64,000 bases of DNA from the NCBI GenBank assembly GCA_963777695.1, contig CAVZRC010000004.1:496001-560000 (forward strand), in the 5' to 3' direction. Shown here piece after piece: positions 58,001 to 64,000 of this stretch (its first letter is position 1; the number at the start of each line of letters is the position of its first letter). The position numbers were made by a program, and so were the translations under genes. Origin of the DNA: CAVZRC01 sp963777695. GTDB taxonomy: Bacteria; Planctomycetota; Planctomycetia; Isosphaerales; Isosphaeraceae. The notes under the pieces are model-generated. The model was not told the origin of the DNA. It did not search any database and saw only the letters and a program-made list of their open reading frames with translations.

Positions 58001-58309
58001 CGCGGCGACGGCCACGACCCCAGCATAGAGGCACCCGAAGAACGCCTCGATGAACTCGAGCCCCGGCGGGTAGAAGAGTAGTGCACGACCGCCGGTCAGC
58101 CCGAGGTCCTGCAATCGGGTCGCCAGGGCACGTGCATGACGGTCGAGCTCGCCCGGCGTGAGCGTCGCCTCTGTGCCGTCCTCGCGATCGGGCAGGAAGT
58201 GGAACAGGTCCGAATCGGGTTGGCGGTCGGCCCGACGCCGCAAGAGCTCGACCAGGCTGACCGGGTCGGCGGAGGTTTCGTCGATGCGGATCATATGATC
58301 AGACTCCAT
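54884..58309 (-). CDS. Fatty acyl-AMP ligase, ACP and ketosynthase (start of the hybrid PKS-NRPS)
   Basis: Sense up to about 55053. Residues 1-580 are a FAAL: LQYTSGSTTAPRGVMITHGNL, FWLPMFHDMGLIGGIIQTLY, CYGLAELTLLVSGG, LRTSDLGSLKDGVLFVTGRFKD and FRGRKIYPQDIEWT. An ACP follows (GFGIGSLQAVRLAAELEEWLG, Ser present). The KS begins ESIAIVGIGCRFPGA and has Cys855 in DTACSSSLVAVHMA, His in EAHDTGTLLGDP (usual motif EAHGTGT; Asp codon at 55337-55339) and His in VKTNVGHLEAASG. The FAAL adenylates a fatty acid and loads it on the ACP. The frame shifts near 55047-55060 at a GGGG run. The start ATG 58309 overlaps the mbtH end; ATG 58294 is an alternative. Confidence 0.93.
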   Translation of the reverse strand: MESDHMIRIDETSADPVSLVELLRRRADRQPDSDLFHFLPDREDGTEATLTPGELDRHARALATRLQDLGLTGGRALLFYPPGLEFIEAFFGCLYAGVVAVAAHLPRPNRPMTRLRSIVADCEPSAVLTCSSLAKDAVRWEIGVTELRDVQRILTDDGAGDRDEPAGRWTDPGARSDSLAILQYTSGSTTAPRGVMITHGNLIHNSSLIHDAFGSIPEARGAFWLPMFHDMGLIGGIIQTLYCGGSSTLLSPVSFIQRPIRWLEAISRTGATISGAPNFAYELCIEKTTPEQRAGLDLSSWRVAFNDAEPVRAETLDRFAAAFEPAGFRRESFLPCYGLAELTLLVSGGPRACPPVILHVDGAALEHGEVSEAPTIATSKRLVASGRVVDSQRVVIVDPATGDPCPDGRVGEIWVAGPSVALDYRGRPADTKATFDARLVDGEGPFLRTSDLGSLKDGVLFVTGRFKDMIIFRGRKIYPQDIEWTAERCHPALLAGAAAAFAIEGEGEERLAIIQEVERTPDPTTIDEIITAIRRAVAEQHYVEVHAIRLIKRLSLPKTSSGKVRRHACRDGFLDGTLENVAQWAQMSETAATSPSQAVGLLGRTDAAKVAGPLGIRPEEVDTRRPLAGFGIGSLQAVRLAAELEEWLGRKLDPTLVYDHPTIDALASFLAGEPPVEHDRRRPETGHGPHCESIAIVGIGCRFPGATGPDAFWKLLRDGVEGVGPIPESRWDVEALGDIEVPRRGGFVEGIDRFDADFFGISPREAALFDPQHRMLLELTWEALEDGGQVPERLAGTAVGVFVGISTNDYAQLQAMRGGPSDGFRITGSADSIAANRISHHFDFHGPSLAIDTACSSSLVAVHMACRSLRDDECELAVAGGVNLILLPEVFANFAKAGFLSPGGRCRTFDAAADGYVRSEGAGMVVLKPVSRALADGDPIYAVIRGGAVNQDGRTNGLTAPYRSAQEAVLRAAYRQAGVSPGEVDYIEAHDTGTLLGDPIELAALGAVLGEGRGPDRPCALGSVKTNVGHLEAASGVAGLIKTALALHHRAIPPSLHFSRPNPHIAYEDLPLRVQREFDDWPDTGRRGWRESARSGSAAPMPTSSWKRPRPASMLGSLPTMANPRKWSSPSRRDPRRPSGT

Positions 58310-58505
58310 CGGCCATCGGCTTCCTGAGGCTGAGCGGACGCATATCCGTCCAGACCTCCTCGATGTGCGCCAGGCACTCCTCCTTGGGCCCCTCCTTCCC
58401 CGACTCCCTCCATCCGGGCGGGAGGTCCCGGTCGGCGAACCAGATCGAATACTGCTCTTCGTCGTTCAAAACGACTTTGTATGTCATGTTTTCTTGATTG
58501 TTCAT
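58299..58505 (-). CDS. mbtH: MbtH-like NRPS accessory protein
   Basis: A 68-residue protein with the complete family signature: YKVVLNDEEQYSIWFADRDL, PPGWRESGKEGPKEECLAHI and EEVWTDMRPLSL. MbtH-like proteins bind adenylation domains and are needed for their folding or activity. ATG 58505 follows AGGAGG by six bases. It is the first gene of the cluster, and its stop overlaps the FAAL gene start, so it is co-expressed with the synthetases. Confidence 0.96.
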   Translation of the reverse strand: MNNQENMTYKVVLNDEEQYSIWFADRDLPPGWRESGKEGPKEECLAHIEEVWTDMRPLSLRKPMADGV

Positions 58506-59915
58506 CGAATCCTCCTCGCTCTCGATCGCTCGTTCCGCTTCTCGTCGGGTGCCGAGACTCGTCCAGGGACCATCGATGAAATCGATGGCCGAGTGTCCCG
58601 GTGCTTCGGTTTCTCGGGTTGTCGTGGGACGGACGGGGACCGTGCTGCTCCGATCGACCCTCGATGGACCGCGGGCCAACATGAAGGACATCGTCGCGGT
58701 GACATTAAGCGCAGCAGGCGGACAGCATACCTCGCATCGGACGGACAATGTGTCTTGCAGAGTCTGTCGAGCGGCCTATCGTCATCGTTCGACATATCCC
58801 GGAAAAAGTGACACGCATCCAGTTCTCTGACGCTGTGTCAATCTTTCGGAAATGTGGGAAGAGCAACCGCCGTGCCAACCACGAGACATCACAAGAAAAC
58901 GTGTCGATTCTGCCGATTTGGACGCGCCAATCCGGTGCAAATCGAGCGGGAATTCGCGGAGGAGATCGGCTCGAGTTCCTGCTCGAGGATCGGCCACCCC
59001 CGCATCGTGGTAGCGGATTTGCCCATGAGGACGGAAACCGACCCGGGGCAGACGGCCCCACCTCCACGATCACCGCAAGGTGAGGCCCGTCGCCCGGCCT
59101 GGCTCAGGATGGGACCGAGCGCGGAGATCCCGGCCTCGCGGTGCGCGAGCCTTGCGCCACGATCCGGCGTCGCGCCATGTTCGCGGCCTCTGCCTTCGTC
59201 CGATCGGTCGCGTGGTCGTGATGGACTTGATGATGGTGCTTCGGGTCGACGCCGATCGGCTTCGTCGGCCGGATCGCGACCGTACGCGAGCGCCGGCCCT
59301 GGCCGCTCTGGCTCATCGGAGACGTCGTCGTGCTCGCCACCAGGTCCGTGATGAGCGACGGTCCGTCGGGCGAGCCGAGGCCCGAGGCGATGTTCGCGGT
59401 CGCGCCGGCGGAGTCGGAGCCGAAGAGGTCCCAGAGCCAGGACGAGAGCCCCCCTCCCGGAGTGGAGGGGCTCACGCTGTGGAAGTCGCTCGCGGGAAGC
59501 GCATAGAGGGCCGGTCAGGTCTGCGTGGGACCGTCCAGGCTCCCCTTGCCGGCGAGGGCGCGGCCCTGGTCGACAATGGCGATGATCCCCGCCGAGACTT
59601 CTCGCCGAACACCACAACGTGACCACGGTCGTGAGACCGTGGTCACGGCCGACGATCTCGCCCCGTCCTGTGGTGTTCGGCGAGGCCTGTCCTTTTTTCG
59701 CCCCGAATCGAGGCGTGCCGCAACAGAGGCATGGGCGCCGTTGTGCCATCATTCATACCGACCGCGCGGGGAGTAAAGCGGGCCCGGAAGTCCCGGTCGG
59801 ACGGATCTCGATGGAGAGCTCGGCGGCCTCCGGTCGGCCCGGTGGGATTCTTCAATAGTCACTCGCACCTTCCTACAACAAATCCAAGTTCGTCGGGCAT
59901 CGGAGAGCGATCACT
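58506..59915. other. 1.4-kb stretch without a convincing gene, upstream of the NRPS cluster
   Basis: The promoter of the lipopeptide cluster must lie in its left part; I could not fix it. Between 59580 and 59104 (minus) one frame reads somewhat protein-like (AGIIAIVDQGRALAGKGS, then after a TGA PALYALPASDFHSVSPSTPG, SSWLWDLFGSDSAGATANIA), which may be a gene relic. A nested palindrome occupies 59601-59684. No RNA gene is visible. Confidence 0.45.
59601..59684. repeat. Nested palindrome containing a dispersed 22-base sequence
   Basis: Outer arms 59601-59616 (ctcgccgaacaccaca) and 59669-59684 are perfect complements. A second perfect stem of 12 bases (59619-59630 with 59635-59646, gtgaccacggtc) sits within them. 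Bases 59611-59632 recur exactly at 26871-26892. It is non-coding. Confidence 0.85.
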
Positions 59916-60553
59916 GTGGAACGACCCTTCGAGTCTGCCACGCGCGTCACCTTGTTGGGTCGGCGCCGGGCCGACCCCAACGAACCGGCCGCCTGGGCCG
60001 AGTTCGTCGCGTGCTACGGCCGGAAGATCTACGCATGGTGCCGCGCCTGGGGACTCCAACAGGCCGATGCCCAGGATGTCACTCAGGAGGTCTTTCTCAA
60101 CCTGTCCGCCCGCATGCAAGAATTTCGATACGACCCGAGGGGCAGCTTCCGGGCCTGGCCCAAGACGCTGACGCACCATGCCTGGCAGGATTACCTGGAA
60201 CGACACCAGAGACCGGGTGCGCTGCCGTGACCGAATCGGCCATCGAGCAGCTGGCGGCCATCGAGGCGCGCGACGACCTGGCGCGTCGGCTGGCCGAGGC
60301 GTTCGATCAGGAATTGCTGAAGGAAGCCGCCGTTCGGGTCCGGATTCGCGTCGAGCCGCGGACCTGGGATGCGTTCCAGTTGCTGGCGATCGAGGGAAAG
60401 CCCGGGGCGGACGCGGTCCGACAATTGAATATGAAGGTGGCGACCGTGTTCGTGGCCCGCAGCAAGGTGCAACGCATGCTCCGCGAAGAGGTCGAGCGGC
60501 TGGAGCAGGGTAGCCCCCGAACTGTCCAGGAACTGGGGTCCGAGATACGGTGA
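59916..60553 (+). CDS. RNA polymerase sigma factor, planctomycete ECF type, interrupted by a frameshift
   Basis: The first frame (GTG 59916, GGAGA site) has region 2: EFVACYGRKIYAWCRAWGL, QQADAQDVTQEVFLNLSARM and FRAWPKTLTHHAWQDYLER. It stops at 60230. The second frame supplies AIEARDDLARRLAEAFDQEL and region 4 with RVEPRTWDAFQLLAIEGKPG and the helix-turn-helix LNMKVATVFVARSKVQRMLREEV, to 60553. One missing base near 60213-60217 (ccggg run) explains the break; the repaired protein has about 212 residues. This subgroup is abundant in planctomycetes. It lies directly upstream of a surface-type protein gene, which it might control. Confidence 0.85.
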
Positions 60554-60706
60554 AAGTTGTCAAGCCGCATCGGTGTTCTAGTCTAATGGCTAGAGGCAGC
60601 CCTCGAGTATGACGTTGACGCGGTTCTCCCTCCCGGCCGGGCGATACGCCAAGGTAAAGCAACTCGGGCCGCTCGATGCATCTTTCATTCGGAGCGGCTT
60701 ACGCCG

Positions 60707-62455
60707 ATGAGAACATTCTTCGGTAGGTCATCGATCCGGCGCCAGCTCTCCCGGCAGCGAACGCGTTCCGCCGCGATGAGACGGCAGCAGGGCGGTCTCG
60801 AGCTTCTTGAAGGGCGCTTGATGCCCTGTAGTTCGCCCGCGCCGTTGCCGGGCATCGGCTCCCATGTCCGAGACGTCGTGATTCAAACCTATCAGACGCT
60901 GGTGGGCCGGATGCCGACTCTTGCCGAGCAGAATCATCTTCTCCGAATCGAGGCCAACGCGGGCCAGAATTCCCTCGTGCCGGCGATCGTCGCCACGCGT
61001 GCCTTTTATGATCTGACCGCGAATGGCGATGCGAACGGCTATGTGACGTTGGCTGCGGCGACGCTCGATCAATTCCCCGGCCGAGCTGAGGTCAATCATT
61101 TGGCGCGGCAGGTTGTCGTTCACGGTGCCGATCCCCAGGTCTTGAATCGCGTGGTGCTGAGGCTGAATCCTCCCGGATCGAAATCGCCGTATCCCACCGG
61201 CCAGACTAACCCGTTGTACACATTGCTCAAGCAGGATGTTCTCATCAATGCCGACTATTACAGCAGCACGCCGAGCATTCTCGGCGCATCGCTCGGGTTC
61301 ACGCATATTCTGGGCGTACCGGGTTTGAATGGCACGACAACATCCGACGAAATGCGGGCGCGTAAGGCCGGCGGTTCCTGGGAGACGCTCAGTAGTCCCT
61401 ATGCCAGCACCGCGTCACTGCGGGCGTACACGTCCGATGCTTCGGTGGGCGGCATCGCGACGAACTATGGCTATCCCTTGAAGTACACCGATGGCTTTCC
61501 GATCGAGTTTAGCTGGCCCGTACTTCCGAGTTCGGTCGCGGGGGACGACTTCCGCGTCGTGCTCAACACCGGTCAGGTGATCACCCCGCTGGCGGCATCA
61601 ATCACGCCGAATTTCGAATACAACGAGCGAAGCACGGTCGTGATCCTTGGCTATTTCGGGAACCGGATTGCTCCTGGGCAGCCGGGTGCGATTTATCCCG
61701 TGAAGCTGGAGGTGGCCCACTCGCGTACTCCGCTGAAGCTGGTCGGTCCGGGGGGCGTCGTGGTCTCCGCGGCGGGGCTTGCCTACGGAGACGGCAGCAC
61801 GCCGATGACTGCCTACAATCCCGGGTCGGGACCGAAGCTGGTCGCAGCCAAGCTGGGCGTGATGTCCACTGCCGGCGAGTCGGCGCCCAAGCCCTTCTCG
61901 AATGCTCTCCCCAATGACGGCGTTGCGCTCTACGGGTCGGCCGCGCAGTACCGGCTTCGCGTGTTCACGAGCGGGGGGTTCTCGCCGGATGGGGTCCGGT
62001 CGGTCTATCCGACGGACTACTCGCGATTCTTCCGGATCGAGACGGTCGACGCCGACGGCGTGGTTCTTTGGCTGACCCAGACCGGCGTCCCCTACCAGTT
62101 GCCGAGCGGCACGATCACGGTGGTTGGCCTCGCGGACCTGGGACCGGCCCAGTCCAGCTACGATGACTCCTATGTTGAGGATCACGATAACCAGATCGAC
62201 ATCGTGCTTTCGGGAGACGAAGCGGCCATCGCCACCATCAAAGCTGTACAGATTCCCGCGTCTGGAGGCTATTCACCTTTTTACAACCCCGGGGGACCGG
62301 GGAATAACCCGACCCCGGGTGCCACCTACAGTCAACCTGGGCCGAGCCAGACGGAATCGGTGCTCAATGCGCTCGCCAATCCCATGACAGTTACGTACAT
62401 CGCCCCTGACGGCACGATTGCGAAAGCCGCGATAGGCGATCGCTCGCGATCGTGA
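60707..62455 (+). CDS. Large surface-type protein with planctomycete N-terminal motif and DUF4214-like segment
   Basis: A 582-residue protein. The N-terminus carries RRQQGGLELLEGRLMP, the planctomycete 'LE.LE.R' motif of exported proteins. Residues about 55-110 (VIQTYQTLVGRMPTLAEQNHLLRIEANAGQN ... ATRAFYDL, shown in part) resemble DUF4214. The rest is rich in beta-type, Gly/Ser/Asn/Pro sequence, with several Asp-rich stretches (YDDSYVEDHDNQIDIVLSGD) that may bind calcium. The C-terminal part is Pro/Gly-rich (NPGGPGNNPTPGATYSQPG). It is probably exported to the cell surface. Codon use is less GC-rich than in the metabolic genes. No enzyme signature seen. Confidence 0.8.
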   Translation: MRTFFGRSSIRRQLSRQRTRSAAMRRQQGGLELLEGRLMPCSSPAPLPGIGSHVRDVVIQTYQTLVGRMPTLAEQNHLLRIEANAGQNSLVPAIVATRAFYDLTANGDANGYVTLAAATLDQFPGRAEVNHLARQVVVHGADPQVLNRVVLRLNPPGSKSPYPTGQTNPLYTLLKQDVLINADYYSSTPSILGASLGFTHILGVPGLNGTTTSDEMRARKAGGSWETLSSPYASTASLRAYTSDASVGGIATNYGYPLKYTDGFPIEFSWPVLPSSVAGDDFRVVLNTGQVITPLAASITPNFEYNERSTVVILGYFGNRIAPGQPGAIYPVKLEVAHSRTPLKLVGPGGVVVSAAGLAYGDGSTPMTAYNPGSGPKLVAAKLGVMSTAGESAPKPFSNALPNDGVALYGSAAQYRLRVFTSGGFSPDGVRSVYPTDYSRFFRIETVDADGVVLWLTQTGVPYQLPSGTITVVGLADLGPAQSSYDDSYVEDHDNQIDIVLSGDEAAIATIKAVQIPASGGYSPFYNPGGPGNNPTPGATYSQPGPSQTESVLNALANPMTVTYIAPDGTIAKAAIGDRSRS

Positions 62456-62658
62456 ACCGCAGGATCGACATCGGTGAGCCGGAGGTCTTTCGAAAGCTCC
62501 GGGGCGGTCAGACACCCCGACTGGGGCCGGTGAGAGTGCTCGGATCGCACGTGTTCGACCGACGCACGCGCGCATCGGTCCGGTCGAGGCTCATTCCAGG
62601 CCGTGGGAGCTGGTCTTGAACGCATACTATGAAACTTATGCCGAGTTCGGCATAACTA

Positions 62659-63702
62659 TCAGGGGTGCGCATGTTCCGCGAGGATCCGACGGACCTCGCG
62701 GATCACGGCCGGATGGTCCTGGCACAGATGGCCGGATGACACCAGGGACTCGGACGCCACCCCGTCGAGATGGGCGCTCTCGTACGGGACCAGGCCGTCG
62801 CTCCCGCCGGCCCTGGGCGGATCGTGCTTGTCCGGGATGATGGAATGGGCCTTGATCGTCGGCGAGAGTCCCAGCTCATCCAGGCGCATCAGGATCGGCG
62901 ATTGCCACTCCAGTTCGTCGATGCTGGTGGGCAGGCCCTTGCGGAATCGCTCGGTGAAGAAGTCCGGACCGTTGCGGGCGATGAGTCGGTGGTGGGAGGC
63001 CCGCAGCGGGTCGGGGAGGCGGACGAGCCGCGAGCCCAGGTGCTCCAGGCCGCCCCGGTTGACGCGACTCCCGCGGTGCGGCGTGGCGATGAAGACCACG
63101 CGGCGGACCTCCTTACGGGGCTTGAAGATCAGGGCGCGGCGGAAGAGCTCGAGATCGCCAGGCTCGCCCGCGAGTTCGTTGACGGGCCGATCGCTCATGA
63201 GCCGCCACAGCCGGATCCCGCTGTCCTGGACCATCATCTTGGTCAACAGGCCGCCCATGCTGTGGCCGACGAGGACCATCCGATCGAACGCCGCATCCGT
63301 GCCGTCGGGGTCGAATTTCCGCCGCACGTCATCCAGGTCGCGCCTGAGCAGCGCGGCCGAATGCGGGATCGGGTCGCCCGTCGAGTAGCCGAAGGTCCAG
63401 AACTGATAGCGGTCGCGGAGTGCCGCATCGGCCTCCAGACTCTCGATCATCCGGGCCCACGACCAGGGGCTCGCCCACAAGCCGTGGACGAAGACCACGG
63501 GAGTCTTTCCGCGCCCGTAAGGCCCGAGGAGGGACAGGCCCGTGGGCTCGAATCGAAAGAGACTCGCGACATCGGTATTCACCCTCGGCGACGAGCGGCC
63601 GGGCGCCTTGCGCGAGTGTTCGCCTCCCGACGGACTCTGGGGACACGCTGAAGTCGCCGCGATCAGTACCACGATCGCGACCGAGGACCCGATGACACGC
63701 AT
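62659..63702 (-). CDS. Alpha/beta hydrolase (lipase/esterase-like), exported
   Basis: A 347-residue protein. The N-terminus MRVIGSSVAIVVLIAATSAC is a signal sequence ending in a possible lipobox cysteine. The hydrolase core has VVFVHGLWASPWSWARMIESL (oxyanion HG), MVLVGHSMGGLLTKMMVQDSG (GxSxG nucleophile), VVFIATPHRGSRVNRGGLE, the Asp region GGSDGLVPYESAHLDG and the His in SSGHLCQDHPAV. It is related to secreted PGAP1-like/lipase-type hydrolases of unknown substrate. ATG 63702 is chosen because it begins the signal peptide; the frame is open further upstream. The remaining 298 bases to the window end show no gene. Confidence 0.88.
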   Translation of the reverse strand: MRVIGSSVAIVVLIAATSACPQSPSGGEHSRKAPGRSSPRVNTDVASLFRFEPTGLSLLGPYGRGKTPVVFVHGLWASPWSWARMIESLEADAALRDRYQFWTFGYSTGDPIPHSAALLRRDLDDVRRKFDPDGTDAAFDRMVLVGHSMGGLLTKMMVQDSGIRLWRLMSDRPVNELAGEPGDLELFRRALIFKPRKEVRRVVFIATPHRGSRVNRGGLEHLGSRLVRLPDPLRASHHRLIARNGPDFFTERFRKGLPTSIDELEWQSPILMRLDELGLSPTIKAHSIIPDKHDPPRAGGSDGLVPYESAHLDGVASESLVSSGHLCQDHPAVIREVRRILAEHAHP

Positions 63703-64000
63703 AGCCCTGGCCTCCGACGATCCGATGCGACTCCACGGCAATCGAGACCGGTGCCGGGCGATCCCTACGGTCGCAACGACACCCGATCGCGCCTTACGAT
63801 GGATCGAAGAACAAAGTTGGGAAACCCGCACTCGCACTGGGCGAGGGCGCGGCGAACCTAAGAACGACGGATAATACATCAATCCCCCGGGGCCGGAACA
63901 TGGGGAAGGCGCTCGATTGTCCGCCATCCGAGCGGAGGCGGTCGTCGATCATGACGACAGCAATCGGCGAGACCTGATGGAGTGGGATCCGATCTCTCGG

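Noticed and set aside
58889..59752. 287-codon minus-strand open frame
   Set aside because: Arg/Gly/Pro-rich shadow-type sequence with no domain pattern; it crosses a palindrome and another more protein-like frame.
60583..60640. tRNA 5' half (tagtctaatggctagaggca)
   Set aside because: Only a D-arm-like stretch is present; the anticodon and T-arms do not fold, so it is at most a relic.

Overview
The window looks like chromosomal DNA of a planctomycete, most likely of the Isosphaeraceae. The DNA is GC-rich. It carries a PVC-type CxxCH heme-binding protein, an ECF sigma factor next to a transmembrane Ser/Thr kinase, two proteins with the planctomycete N-terminal 'LExLEgR'-type motif, a Fae homologue and a DGPF/ECF42 pair. 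The taxonomic call is inference from gene content.

Layout. 1-2.2 kb: sigma factor and Ser/Thr kinase (cut by the window edge). 2.4-4.5 kb: sugar isomerase/epimerase and a Gfo/Idh/MocA oxidoreductase. 4.6-10.8 kb: accessory stretch with two HEPN-type genes that each follow a small partner gene, a KGG-type small protein, a TlpA-like protein, REP-like repeats, and a 341-bp direct duplication of the 3' end of fae that brackets a 2.4-kb insert. 11-26.8 kb: a nucleobase-catabolism island. It covers every step of the reductive pyrimidine pathway (PreT/PreA, dihydropyrimidinase, beta-ureidopropionase, omega-aminotransferase, CoA-acylating semialdehyde dehydrogenase), plus an NCS1 permease, dCTP deaminase, adenine deaminase and a guanine-deaminase-like enzyme. 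An IS110 transposase sits inside it. 27-34.7 kb: an aminotransferase, the PVC heme protein, tRNA genes and the DGPF/ECF42 pair.

34.8-58.5 kb, all on the minus strand: a hybrid lipopeptide cluster. In transcription order it reads MbtH; FAAL-ACP-KS-(no AT)-ACP-C; A1-PCP-C; A2-PCP-C; A3-PCP-C-A4-PCP-TE; a PvdE/SyrD-type cyclic-peptide ABC exporter; MacA; MacB. Specificity codes read by eye suggest an acyl tetrapeptide of the form acyl-(Orn-like)-Gly-Asn-(Orn-like). The FAAL start, TE release and PvdE plus MacAB-like export set resemble the logic of pyoverdine/lipopeptide systems. The KS module has lost its AT domain by what looks like an in-frame excision.

58.5-64 kb: a non-coding stretch with a nested palindrome, a second planctomycete-type sigma factor, a large surface-type protein and an alpha/beta hydrolase.

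Many genes carry single-base frameshifts. Several outside the biosynthetic cluster are single G/C losses at short GC runs, which smells of sequencing or assembly error. The cluster and its exporter also carry in-frame stops and substitutions in otherwise invariant motifs (Walker B Asp to His, KS HGTG to HDTG), so true decay is a serious alternative. Both readings are kept apart below.
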